A stretch of DNA of 36,407 bases, from assembly GCA_964521105.1 (NCBI GenBank), contig CAZFPO010000020.1:1-36407 (forward strand). The letters are read 5' to 3'. This DNA comes from JAQUGA01 sp964521105 (GTDB lineage Bacteria > Bacteroidota > Bacteroidia > Bacteroidales > WCHB1-69). Below are positions 15,830 through 24,374 of this stretch, one piece after another; within the stretch, counting starts at the first letter, position 1; every line of letters starts with the position of its first letter. The notes under the pieces were generated by a model. That model searched no databases. It was given only the letters and a program-made list of their open reading frames with translations, and was not told the origin of the DNA. Made by a program: the position numbers and the translations under genes.

Positions 15830-18073
15830 TTAATGTTTATTGAGATTTTTCTTTTGTAAAGATAGGTTTTTATATGCTAAGTCTTGATTTATTTTAATGT
15901 AAGGTTTAGACCTAATTGGGTCTAATTTTACAGCTATTTCAAAATCATTAACTGCTTTTTCCCATTGCTCTAAATTGCCATAAGTAATACCTCTATCGCA
16001 ATAAACCTTAATTAAATTTGGATTTATAGATAGTGCTTTGTCATAATCATTAATGGCATCGTTCCATTTACCATAATTATTATATGCATTTCCTCTATAC
16101 GAGTATGTGGTAGCATTATTTGGATTAATATTTAATGCAGAAGTAAAGTCGGCAATTGCTTTATCATAAATTTTAAGATTAAAATAAGAACATCCTCTGG
16201 CTAAGTATACATTTTCGTTGCTATTGTTGATGTTTATTGAAGAGTTAAAGTCTACTACCGCTTTTTTTTCATCGCCTAATTTTGAGAATATTATACCTCT
16301 ATTAAAATATCCCATGGCAAAATTGGGGTCTAATTCTATGGATTTTGAGTAGTCGTTTAATGCATTATTTAATACATTTAAATTTTCAAACGCTTTTCCT
16401 CGGTTAAAGTAAGCCATCGAGTGTGTGGGTTGAATTTCGATGTTCTTAGAAAAATCGACAATGGCTTTGTCGTATTGATTAAGTTTTGAATAACATACTC
16501 CTCTGTTAAAATATGCTATTCCATCATTTGGGCTAATTTTTATGGCTTTTTCATAATCGGCTAATGCGTTATCAATTAAATTTAATCTTTCATAGGCAAG
16601 TGCTCTATTTAAATAGGCATGCGAGAAATTTGGTGAAATTTGAATCGTTTTATCATAATCGGCTATTGCTTTGTTATATTGATTTGATTTAAAATATTCT
16701 ATACCTCTGTTAAAATGTGGACGGGCTTTATTTGGCGATTTTAATGCTACATCGTTCCATAAAGTAAAGGGGGTTTTCCAAACAGTGTTTCTTTTGATGG
16801 TTAGATATGAATTGAAAAGTACAAAAGTGCTTAGAATTAGGATTGCTAAATATTTATTTTTATTTTTAAATAATACGAATGATGTTGTTGCTAAAATTAA
16901 AAAGAAACCAACGGATGGTAAATAGGTACGATGTTCGTTAATTACATCGATAATTGGAACAATGCTCGATTCGATAGATAATGTTATGAAAATCCAAAAA
17001 ATGCCAAATGAAATAATTCTGTTTTTATTGAATAAATATATACCTAAAGCAATTATTGATAGTAAGATTGTGAAATTTAAAATAGTTTTAAACTCAAAAA
17101 AAGTTCGGGAAATTGGAAAGTTGTAGTCTAAATTTTGCTCAATAGGAAATATTAATAGCTGAAAATATTTTACAATAACATTAAATTGTGTAAATAGGTA
17201 TTGCATAGGAGAAATTGGGGAAACATAATCCATTTGTAATGGAGATGCTATTGGCTTAAAAATATTTAACGAGAATCGGAAAATAGTAACAGTAATTATC
17301 GCGATTAATCCCAAAATCAATACTTGGTTTTTTCTGTTTTTAATCAAACTTTTGATGTTAAATTTTTGAATAAAAAAGAGTTCAACTAAAAATAAAGTTA
17401 CTGGAAGTGTATAGGCATTCTCTTTGGTGAAAAAAGCTAATAAAGCAAAAATAACAACTCCCGTAAGAGGTATTAGTTTTTGCTTGAAATGAGCATCCTT
17501 AATTCGGTATTTTATATAGCAAATTAACGAGAGAAGATAAAATAGTGTTGCCAAAGAGTTCTGTCGCTGAACAATATATGTAACAGATTGGGTTGCTAAG
17601 GGATGCGAAACAAACAAAAGGGCAGTGAAAAATGCAATGATTGATTTGTTTTGGCTAATATTTTCACTTTTTATATTTGGAGTTGAAAAGATAAGTTTTG
17701 TCAAAAACCATATTAAACAGGCATTTAGTAAATGTATTAAAAGATTGGTGTAGTGATAGTATTTAACATCGATTTGATGAAAATGATAATTTAAAGCAAA
17801 CGTAAAAATACTTATAGGTCGTTTCGGACTAAAATTCCACCATGCCTTTATATCGAAGATGTTTTGAATTTTTTTATTATTTACTATGCTTTCAAAGTCA
17901 TCAAATTGGAATGAACAATTAAAAGAATTTGAATAAATAATAAAACCCAACAAAACAATAATTATTAAACCAATTAATTCCGAATATCTTGAGAAATAGT
18001 TGGGTTTGATGAAATATTTTTGTTTTTCAACTTCTTTAGTTTTTTGGGGAGATGGTTTAGTCTTATTTTTCAT
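15830..18073 (-). CDS. TMTC-like polytopic membrane protein with eight C-terminal TPRs
   Basis: This is a 747-residue protein with two halves. Residues ~30-430 form many transmembrane helices with GT-C-like features: an acidic FQFDDFE motif in the first external loop, RPISIFTFALNYHF, SHPLATQSVTYIVQRQ, and NEHRTYLPSVGFF near the end of the membrane part. These resemble animal TMTC O-mannosyltransferases and their bacterial relatives. Residues ~447-718 are eight consecutive 34-residue TPRs (NRGxxYxxLxxYxKAIxDYxxAIxIxPN). The combination suggests a lipid-phosphate-sugar-dependent glycosyltransferase with a periplasmic protein-binding arm. The DPM1-like gene next to it may supply the donor. Activity is inferred; the FDD motif is the clearest catalytic candidate. 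Confidence 0.75.
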   Translation of the reverse strand: MKNKTKPSPQKTKEVEKQKYFIKPNYFSRYSELIGLIIIVLLGFIIYSNSFNCSFQFDDFESIVNNKKIQNIFDIKAWWNFSPKRPISIFTFALNYHFHQIDVKYYHYTNLLIHLLNACLIWFLTKLIFSTPNIKSENISQNKSIIAFFTALLFVSHPLATQSVTYIVQRQNSLATLFYLLSLICYIKYRIKDAHFKQKLIPLTGVVIFALLAFFTKENAYTLPVTLFLVELFFIQKFNIKSLIKNRKNQVLILGLIAIITVTIFRFSLNIFKPIASPLQMDYVSPISPMQYLFTQFNVIVKYFQLLIFPIEQNLDYNFPISRTFFEFKTILNFTILLSIIALGIYLFNKNRIISFGIFWIFITLSIESSIVPIIDVINEHRTYLPSVGFFLILATTSFVLFKNKNKYLAILILSTFVLFNSYLTIKRNTVWKTPFTLWNDVALKSPNKARPHFNRGIEYFKSNQYNKAIADYDKTIQISPNFSHAYLNRALAYERLNLIDNALADYEKAIKISPNDGIAYFNRGVCYSKLNQYDKAIVDFSKNIEIQPTHSMAYFNRGKAFENLNVLNNALNDYSKSIELDPNFAMGYFNRGIIFSKLGDEKKAVVDFNSSININNSNENVYLARGCSYFNLKIYDKAIADFTSALNINPNNATTYSYRGNAYNNYGKWNDAINDYDKALSINPNLIKVYCDRGITYGNLEQWEKAVNDFEIAVKLDPIRSKPYIKINQDLAYKNLSLQKKNLNKH

Positions 18074-18234
18074 TCAAAAATTGATATTTATGAGTCTTCC
18101 TTTTGACAATTTTTATTTTTTCTAAAAATAAAACATCACACAAAATTAAATTAATTTCAAAACAAAATTGGGAAAATAATTTTATTAAAAAACAAATTTA
18201 TGTTTTCCAGCCAAAAAATGGAAATAATTAATAT

Positions 18235-19005
18235 TTACAAATAATAATTCCCCTCTTTTGTAATTTTAATATCCGGCAAAAAATGGTTTTTTTCAAAAAA
18301 ATCAAAGGGAGTTTTTAAAGATTGCCAAAACTCAATCAATTCGGGATTATGGCTAAATTGTTTTTTTAAAATTGCAAATCTTTCATCATTCAAATTTGTT
18401 GGAAAAATATGAACTGGAATGTTTTTTTGTCCGTTATTATAAGCTTCGACTGCTAAAATGTATAATTCTTTAATTTTATCATCAGTAATTGGGATGCAAC
18501 CTATCGAAACACAATCGCCATGAATGAAAATTAAACCGCCAGTTCGTTTTCCTCCAGCTTTGATTTTATCAGAAGCATTTGGGTAATTAATTCCTAATGA
18601 TAAATGATAACTGCTGGCTGGGTTGAAAACTGATATGGTGTAAAATCCTTCTGGAACTTGTCCATCTCCTTCAAGTCGTTTGGGACCTAATTCACCTGAA
18701 AGAACACAGAAGTCATAGGTTTTAAACAATTGATATACTTTATCTTGTTTGTTTTTTGCCCAAACTTCTAATTTTTTTTCTTGCTTTAATCCTCTTATGA
18801 AAATTTCCATTTCACTGGGATTTATTCTTTTAGTGCTAAGTTCTTTAAAAAGAGTTTTTTCTTTTTCGGTATAAGCACTTTTAACTCTACTGAATTTAAG
18901 TTGTTGGCTTTTAAATGATGATTGAGCTTCAATAAAATTTGTTGAAGAAAATGTCATGAGTATTGCTAATAGAATGATGTTTAAGAGTTTATTTGGAAAT
19001 TTCAT
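18235..19005 (-). CDS. YafK-type L,D-transpeptidase (YkuD domain), secreted
   Basis: This 256-residue exported protein has a signal peptide (hydrophobic residues ~8-20, likely cut near FIEAQ) and a YkuD domain of the YafK type. The catalytic motif is H162-G-D-C165-V-S167-I-G-C170, with C170 as nucleophile; the doubled cysteine is typical of this subfamily. YafK/DpaA-like enzymes act in the periplasm on peptidoglycan peptides, and some remove rather than make crosslinks to outer-membrane proteins. The gene follows the T9SS cargo gene by 18 bases and may be co-transcribed with it. About 160 A/T-rich bases without a recognisable gene separate it from the TPR gene. Confidence 0.87.
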   Translation of the reverse strand: MKFPNKLLNIILLAILMTFSSTNFIEAQSSFKSQQLKFSRVKSAYTEKEKTLFKELSTKRINPSEMEIFIRGLKQEKKLEVWAKNKQDKVYQLFKTYDFCVLSGELGPKRLEGDGQVPEGFYTISVFNPASSYHLSLGINYPNASDKIKAGGKRTGGLIFIHGDCVSIGCIPITDDKIKELYILAVEAYNNGQKNIPVHIFPTNLNDERFAILKKQFSHNPELIEFWQSLKTPFDFFEKNHFLPDIKITKEGNYYL

Positions 19006-19023
19006 AATAAATTTTGAAACTAC

Positions 19024-21192
19024 TTATTCAATAATGAGTTTTTTCATTATTCGTCCCAAGCTGTTATTAAGTTCGATAAAATATATCCCTTTTGAAAGTT
19101 GGGAAACATCATAAGTGCTAGTTTTATCTGAGATCATTTGGCTAAAAATGATTTTTCCTTCAATGGATAGCAAATTCACTCTTGTATTTTCGGTTAATGA
19201 AGATAATCGAATTTGAAAAACTCCTTTTGATGGATTTGGAATAATACCAAAATTCAATTTTGAAGACTCATTTAGACTGTTTGATAAGTCGACAAAAATT
19301 TTATTTGAAGTGTCGGAAGCACAGTTATTACCTGATATTACGGTATAATAGGTTGCAGTTTCGTATGGTTCATAAGTTTGAGAAGTTGCACCCGGAATAC
19401 TAAAAATACCACTATTTGTTTCAATATGCCATTGGTTTCCTTCTAAAATATTAGAAGTTAATAATGGATAATTGTATGTTATTTCGGCTATACTTCCAAT
19501 GGCTGTAATAGCAAATGTTGAGTCATAGGCACAACCATAATCATCTACAACAGAATAAGTATATTGGTATGTGCCTGAGGCTGTTGGAATTATCAAAACA
19601 GATGAGTCTGTTTGGGTGTTTATATAAGGACCTGCCCATAAAACTTCATTGATTGGAATTTGATAGCCCCATGTTGATGAACTAATAATTGAAGGGTTAA
19701 AATTTAATGACCAATTAAATAAATTCCCGTCATCAATTGCGTAATGGTCGCAAATTGTCAACGACCAAACCCCCAGAATTGGGCACCCAATTAATGAACC
19801 AAAACTTTGCATGGGTTTATAATAATTTGAATTGGTAGTTAAATTTGTTGAATCAGCAAATGGAGTTAATTGTGATAAATGAATAAAATAGGGAGATGCA
19901 CCATGATAGGTAAAGCCCATAGTGGTGTTTTCCGACCATGCATAATTCCAACCACTTCCTAAAAGTTGTGGGATAAAATCGCAACTGCCCTGGTCATCAA
20001 TTGGGGTACCCAAAAAAATCCCACCACCATTTGAAAACGAATGTATCACCGTTGCCTGTCCGTTAGGACAAAATAATTTTATGTCCAAATCGCCTATATA
20101 AGAGTGCTCAATTTTTAAAATCAGCGATTTAATATCATTTACCGATTGAATAGTTTGAGTAGGAGACGCATTGCTAACCATAATAGATGAAGTTAAACAA
20201 TCGCCCAATTGTGGACAATTTGGACCATCAGGGATATGCCTTGCTGAATCTGCAGAATAGCTCGATTGTGTAGTTGAGCCCACAGGATAATAAAAAATAT
20301 CATCAGTTGAATGGTTACCGGCTGTAATTAGTAAACTATCGCCTACACAGGTTGTAATTATTGATGGACTAGAAATAATTGGATTTAAAGAAGGTCGAAT
20401 ACGGACTTTTGAATTGTTGTTACTGGTGCAATTATGATTGTCTTTGATACTCAATTTTATCTCACTGGCTCGGATTATTGGATAAGGTGGAGTAAACGAT
20501 GTAAGCCCAATACCTGAAAAAACTGCCGTATCATTAATTGTCCATGTGAATAAACTGGTATTGTCCGATTGCTGATACGTTATATTGTTTTCTGGATAGT
20601 TTCCTTGTCCATTTAATGATAATGTTACAAAAGAGCATAAATTTGAATACAAAATATTGTTTTCAGTTATTAATGTTGGATTTGATGTGTTAGGATTTAT
20701 TGTTGCAATTATTTGTTGACATCCTCCTGAACACAATGATGTTATTTTAAAACCGGGTGCCGAATCACTTGAGTTTGTTTTAAATCTTAAAGTAATCGCT
20801 CCTGAAGTGTTTGTTGGTGATGCCGTAAAAAAAGGCACTCCCGTGGTGATAGGATTTGTATTATTGAACCAAGGTAAATTTAATATTCCTCCACTAATAA
20901 GTTTTGCTGGATTTGCAATATTGCTGTCGTAAATAAAAAGTGTGTCGCCAGCATCAATGTTAAAAACATTAAAGATAAATTGAACTTTTGGATTGTTAGC
21001 ATCATTTGAATAAATGGTAATTGTGTCCATTCGACTATTCCCATAATTATCAATATCACCCCCGTCATCATAAATTGTAGCTTCACAGCCTTCGGTAACA
21101 ATTCGATGGGTTCCCATCAAATATGAATTTTGTGCAAAACCTAAAGTTGATATACCTATGATACAAAAAAATAAAAAGGTTAACTTTTTCAT
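19024..21192 (-). CDS. T9SS cargo protein with CUB-like and P domains (paralogue A)
   Basis: This 722-residue secreted protein starts best at 21192 (MKKLTFLFF, a standard signal peptide ending near GFAQ). A longer reading from 21219 would overlap the promoter boxes at 21208-21238. Residues ~20-150 resemble a CUB-like domain (GCEATIYDDGG, then GDTLFIYD). Residues ~335-500 match a proprotein-convertase P domain: LKIEHSYIGDLDIKLFCPNG and GVWSLTICDHYAIDDG, ending WSLNF. The last ~75 residues, beginning near PNPSKGVFQ and ending KKLIIE, form a T9SS type A sorting domain. No subtilase or other protease catalytic domain is present. Probably a cell-surface adhesion or binding protein; its partner is unknown. 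Confidence 0.82.
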   Translation of the reverse strand: MKKLTFLFFCIIGISTLGFAQNSYLMGTHRIVTEGCEATIYDDGGDIDNYGNSRMDTITIYSNDANNPKVQFIFNVFNIDAGDTLFIYDSNIANPAKLISGGILNLPWFNNTNPITTGVPFFTASPTNTSGAITLRFKTNSSDSAPGFKITSLCSGGCQQIIATINPNTSNPTLITENNILYSNLCSFVTLSLNGQGNYPENNITYQQSDNTSLFTWTINDTAVFSGIGLTSFTPPYPIIRASEIKLSIKDNHNCTSNNNSKVRIRPSLNPIISSPSIITTCVGDSLLITAGNHSTDDIFYYPVGSTTQSSYSADSARHIPDGPNCPQLGDCLTSSIMVSNASPTQTIQSVNDIKSLILKIEHSYIGDLDIKLFCPNGQATVIHSFSNGGGIFLGTPIDDQGSCDFIPQLLGSGWNYAWSENTTMGFTYHGASPYFIHLSQLTPFADSTNLTTNSNYYKPMQSFGSLIGCPILGVWSLTICDHYAIDDGNLFNWSLNFNPSIISSSTWGYQIPINEVLWAGPYINTQTDSSVLIIPTASGTYQYTYSVVDDYGCAYDSTFAITAIGSIAEITYNYPLLTSNILEGNQWHIETNSGIFSIPGATSQTYEPYETATYYTVISGNNCASDTSNKIFVDLSNSLNESSKLNFGIIPNPSKGVFQIRLSSLTENTRVNLLSIEGKIIFSQMISDKTSTYDVSQLSKGIYFIELNNSLGRIMKKLIIE

Positions 21193-21207
21193 AACTTGTC
21201 TTTTCTG

Positions 21208-21238
21208 CAAATTTATCATAAATGAAATGAAAAAGCAA
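21208..21238 (-). promoter_or_regulatory. Promoter for T9SS cargo paralogue A
   Basis: On the minus strand a TTG (21238-21236) is followed after 20 bases by TAAATTTG (21215-21208), a full match to the Bacteroidota TTG/TAnnTTTG promoter. Transcription would begin near 21201, leaving a very short leader before the ATG at 21192. This also argues against the upstream ATG at 21219. Confidence 0.5.
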
Positions 21239-21363
21239 TAGAAAATCAGTTTATTATTTTTTTTACTCTAATTATTTCTATGAAATTACATTAAAAATTT
21301 TCAAAAAGAGTAATTGTAGATTATTCAATATTAATACAATAAATCTAAATTAAAGTGTTTGAT

Positions 21364-23529
21364 TTAGTGTGAAATAAGCAATTTTTGAACATTAATATTG
21401 CTATTATTTGATATTCGTACGTAGTAAATTCCTGATTTTAAATTAGAAACATCTATTTTAGTGTTGGATTTATCTGTATTTAGTTTTGTAATTATTTTGC
21501 CCTCGAGGGTAATTATTTCTATTAACGTTTCGGAAGATAAATATGAATTTGGAATTTTTACAGAAATAAATGTTTGAGCTGGGTTTGGACTTATTGAAGG
21601 ATTAAATTTATTCAGAGAATTTATCAAAAGATCCTGAATGTTTATTTTATTTGAAGTGTCTAGTCCGCAATAATAATTGTCAACAACTGTAAAGTAAATG
21701 CCATTTTCCAAAGGTTCGTAAGTTTGACCAATTGCATTTGGGATAATGGTAATTCCGGTATTTGTTTCGTAATACCATTGATTTCCAGTTGCCGAATTTG
21801 AGCTTAACAAATGACCATCAAAACTTATAATTGCTTCCGTAACAAAAGAATTCACAGTAAAAGTAGAATCATACGAACAGCCAAAATCATCTATTACAGT
21901 GTATGTGTAATTATATGATCCCGATTGTTGAGGAATAATTAGTGCCGTCGTATCACTACTTGAATTTATATAAGAACCTGACCATAAAACGTCATCAATA
22001 CCTAAGTTGTATTCCCAAGGAACTTCTTCATATGTAGCTGGATTTAAATTTAATGACCAATTAAATAAGTAGCCATCATCTGTTTGGTTAACATCGCAAA
22101 TTTGAATTGACCAAACTCCAGTTAATGGACAGCCAATTAAGGAAGCAAAACTATTCATTGGATGATAGTAGTTAGTGTTGTTTGTCAAATCAGTGGAATC
22201 ACAACTAGAATGTGATTGACCAAGATGTAAGTAACTTGGATTACTTCCGTGATAAGAATATCCCAAACTTGTATTTTGCGACCAAGCGTAATTCCATCCA
22301 TCTCCAATAAGTTCCGAATTATATTCGCAGCCTCCTTCATCATCGGTAGGTGCTCCTAAAAATAATCCCGAGCCATTTGGGTTAGCATGAATTACTGCCG
22401 ATTGACCATTTGGACAAAATAATACAATTTGCAAATCACCCAAATATGAATGTTCAATATTTAACACGACGGATTGAATATCGTTTAAAGATTCCAGATA
22501 TGCATACGGGGGATAATTTGTTACAAGAATGTCCGAAGATAAACAAGCACCAGATTGCGGACAATTTTGTCCATCAGGTATATGCAATGCAGAGTCGATT
22601 TCGCTAGTATTCTCAGTGCTCGAATGAATCGGCATTAATTGAATGTCAGATTCTGATGGGTAACCAGCATTTATAAATATGGAATCGCCCAAACAAATAT
22701 TATAGGTGTCTGGAAATTTTATAATCGGATTTAAGGAAGATCGGATTCGTACATTCGTATAGTTTATATTTTCACATTCGTGCGTATCCAAAATTTGAAG
22801 TTTAATATTTGTTGCTTGAAAAAGTGGATAAGGCAAGGTTAGCGTACTCATCCCAACACCATGATACCATCCGGTATCGTTAATCATCCAAAAAAAGTTG
22901 CTAGTAAGGTCTGATTGTGCATATACAATATTGTTTTCGGGATAAGTTCCAAATCCTTTTATAATGAGTGGTTGATTTTGACAAACATTGGAGTACAAAA
23001 AACCATTTTCGGTTACAATGGGAGGTGTTGAAGCTAAGGTGTTAATATTTGCAATAATTTTTTGACATGCTTTCCAACAATTGGTCGAAATTTTAAAACC
23101 AGTAGCATTATTACTTGAGTTCGTTTTAAAACGCAAGGTAATAGCTCCCGTTAAATTTGAAATGGAAGCGATAAAAAAGGAAGAATCTGTTTGAATTGGA
23201 TTTGAATTGTTAAACCATGGAACATTAAGTGGTCCACCACTAACAAGTTTTAATGGATTCGCATCAGCTCCGTCGTAAACAAACAATGTATCACTTGGAT
23301 CGATGTCAAATTCATTTAAAATCAAATAAACTCTTGGATAAAAGCCATTATTCGTATGGATAGTAATGGTGTCGTTTCTGTTGCTTCCATAATTGCCGTT
23401 TAGTCCACCGTCATCAGATATTATGGCACCGCAACCCTGTAGAACAACTCTGTTTGTTCCAAAATTGTATTGTCCATATATATTTATTAATGAGAAAAGG
23501 GCTAAAATAAGTAGCAAAGAATTTTTCAT
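21364..23529 (-). CDS. T9SS cargo protein with CUB-like and P domains (paralogue B)
   Basis: This 721-residue paralogue of the previous gene has the same order: signal peptide (LLLILALFSLINIYGQ), CUB-like region at ~18-155 (GCGAIISDDGG, DTLFVYDGAD), a middle region, P domain at ~333-496 (LNIEHSYLGDLQIVLFCPNG, GVWSIQICDVNQTDDG) and a C-terminal T9SS type A sorting domain (PNPAQTFISVKI near its start, NVQKLLISH at the end). Similarity to paralogue A is continuous, indicating a tandem duplication; the 171-base spacer between them and separate promoter boxes suggest independent transcription. There is again no protease domain. A -7 box lies at 23547-23554. Confidence 0.82.
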   Translation of the reverse strand: MKNSLLLILALFSLINIYGQYNFGTNRVVLQGCGAIISDDGGLNGNYGSNRNDTITIHTNNGFYPRVYLILNEFDIDPSDTLFVYDGADANPLKLVSGGPLNVPWFNNSNPIQTDSSFFIASISNLTGAITLRFKTNSSNNATGFKISTNCWKACQKIIANINTLASTPPIVTENGFLYSNVCQNQPLIIKGFGTYPENNIVYAQSDLTSNFFWMINDTGWYHGVGMSTLTLPYPLFQATNIKLQILDTHECENINYTNVRIRSSLNPIIKFPDTYNICLGDSIFINAGYPSESDIQLMPIHSSTENTSEIDSALHIPDGQNCPQSGACLSSDILVTNYPPYAYLESLNDIQSVVLNIEHSYLGDLQIVLFCPNGQSAVIHANPNGSGLFLGAPTDDEGGCEYNSELIGDGWNYAWSQNTSLGYSYHGSNPSYLHLGQSHSSCDSTDLTNNTNYYHPMNSFASLIGCPLTGVWSIQICDVNQTDDGYLFNWSLNLNPATYEEVPWEYNLGIDDVLWSGSYINSSSDTTALIIPQQSGSYNYTYTVIDDFGCSYDSTFTVNSFVTEAIISFDGHLLSSNSATGNQWYYETNTGITIIPNAIGQTYEPLENGIYFTVVDNYYCGLDTSNKINIQDLLINSLNKFNPSISPNPAQTFISVKIPNSYLSSETLIEIITLEGKIITKLNTDKSNTKIDVSNLKSGIYYVRISNNSNINVQKLLISH

Positions 23530-23546
23530 AGTCTGTTTTTTTCTTA

Positions 23547-23554
23547 CAAATATA
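23547..23554 (-). promoter_or_regulatory. Putative -7 promoter box for paralogue B
   Basis: TATATTTG on the minus strand fits TAnnTTTG and lies 17 bases upstream of the start at 23529. The nearest TTG is only 12 bases further upstream, shorter than the normal spacing. Confidence 0.3.
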
Positions 23555-23632
23555 AGAAAATTAAAACAAACTAAATAAAATCAGATTTATGATAGATATA
23601 AATTTCTGTTTTTATACCTGTTCCTTTAAAAA

Positions 23633-23995
23633 TTACAGTAATTGAAATTCAATTCGTATTATGTAATTATTATTTGGATTTTTTCCCCAAGGACAAACCT
23701 GAAGTTTTTGCATTTCGGTAATTACATAATTAGATAAATCAGTGTTGCTTGTGTTAAATTCGTTAACCACTAGAAACCCTTCAGAATTGTAGCTAAACGA
23801 TAGCGCAACAAATCCTTCCATATTGTTTTTCTTAGCAAATTCAGGATATTTTATCAAGGATGAAATTTGTTCCGATAAAATGATAGAATGATTTGGTTTA
23901 CTTGTTTCATTTGTTTTTGTTTCAAAACCATCTGCAAATGAAAGGTTTGTAGCAATAAGTATTAAGCCAAAAAGAACATATTTTATTGTTTTCAT
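23633..23995 (-). CDS. Small exported TonB-C-like protein
   Basis: This 120-residue protein has a signal peptide (VLFGLILIATNLSFA, cut near residue 21) and a single domain that resembles the TonB C-terminal fold. YPEFAKKNNMEGFVALSFSYNSEG matches in small pieces the pattern YPxxAxxxxxxGxVxVxFxVxxxG of energy-transducer proteins, and it ends with IIRIEFQLL. There is no N-terminal membrane anchor and no Pro-rich linker, so it cannot be a complete TonB; such free-standing exported domains are common in Bacteroidota and have no settled role. Its upstream region contains the palindromes at 24064-24121. Confidence 0.6.
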   Translation of the reverse strand: MKTIKYVLFGLILIATNLSFADGFETKTNETSKPNHSIILSEQISSLIKYPEFAKKNNMEGFVALSFSYNSEGFLVVNEFNTSNTDLSNYVITEMQKLQVCPWGKNPNNNYIIRIEFQLL

Positions 23996-24063
23996 AATTT
24001 TATTTTTTAATTGATTTGTAATGTAAAAACATAAAATTCACGATTCTGTTTTATAAATAAAAA

Positions 24064-24077
24064 CTATGATATCATAG
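24064..24077. promoter_or_regulatory. Perfect 14-base palindrome, possible operator
   Basis: CTATGATATCATAG is perfectly self-complementary without a loop, the form expected for a dimeric regulator site. It is 69 bases upstream of the TonB-C-like start and nine bases from the larger hairpin. No regulator can be assigned. Confidence 0.45.
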
Positions 24078-24086
24078 ATGATTCCA

Positions 24087-24121
24087 TACTCATCAGATGA
24101 CTACAAGTCATCTGATGAGTA
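24087..24121. repeat. Perfect inverted repeat, 16-base arms and 3-base loop
   Basis: The arms TACTCATCAGATGACT (24087-24102) and its exact complement (24106-24121) enclose ACA. It lies between divergent genes, so it ends neither, and no T-run follows on either strand. The right arm's last 13 bases recur with one mismatch immediately downstream at 24123-24135 (14-base period). It could be a regulator site, a small mobile remnant, or a structured element. Confidence 0.8.
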
Positions 24122-24312
24122 ACATCTGAAGAGTAAAGAGAAATTTTGAGTTAAATTATTTTAAATCTATCACTTAGAACATTTAAATATATTCAAACAC
24201 AAAGGAAATCAACCATTAGAATTTACTTAGAGGTGCTTTGAAAGCAAAATAGAAGATGTTATTTTAATTTTTTAATTTAAAAATCACATTGTAAATACTT
24301 AAATTAAAGAGT

Positions 24313-24343
24313 TTTGGAGTTTTGATAAATATTCTTAGCTTTG
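24313..24343 (+). promoter_or_regulatory. Promoter of the arcC-arcB operon
   Basis: TTTG (24313-24316) followed after 19 bases by TAGCTTTG (24336-24343) is a complete match to the Bacteroidota -33/-7 promoter. The start site would be near 24350, about 25 bases before the arcC ATG. This is one of the best promoter matches in the window. Confidence 0.6.
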
Positions 24344-24374
24344 TCGCCTTATTTGAAAATAAAAACAAACATAT

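Larger units (their letters stand above)
23996..24374 (+). other. Divergent intergenic region with palindromes
   Basis: This 379-base gap separates the TonB-C-like gene from arcC. It holds a perfect 14-base palindrome (24064-24077), a perfect 16-base-arm hairpin (24087-24121) with a degenerate direct copy of one arm (24123-24135), a small palindrome TGCTTTGAAAGCA (24234-24246) and the arcC promoter (24313-24343). I see no ORF or RNA gene that I can support in it. Confidence 0.6.

Noticed and set aside
16460..16735. Periodic sequence that looks like a DNA repeat array
   Set aside because: The roughly 102-base periodicity is the 34-residue TPR repeat of the coding sequence, not a CRISPR or intergenic repeat.
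21193..21219. Upstream ATG extending T9SS cargo paralogue A by nine residues
   Set aside because: It would overlap the -7 promoter box and places extra polar residues before a normal signal peptide beginning MKKLTF.
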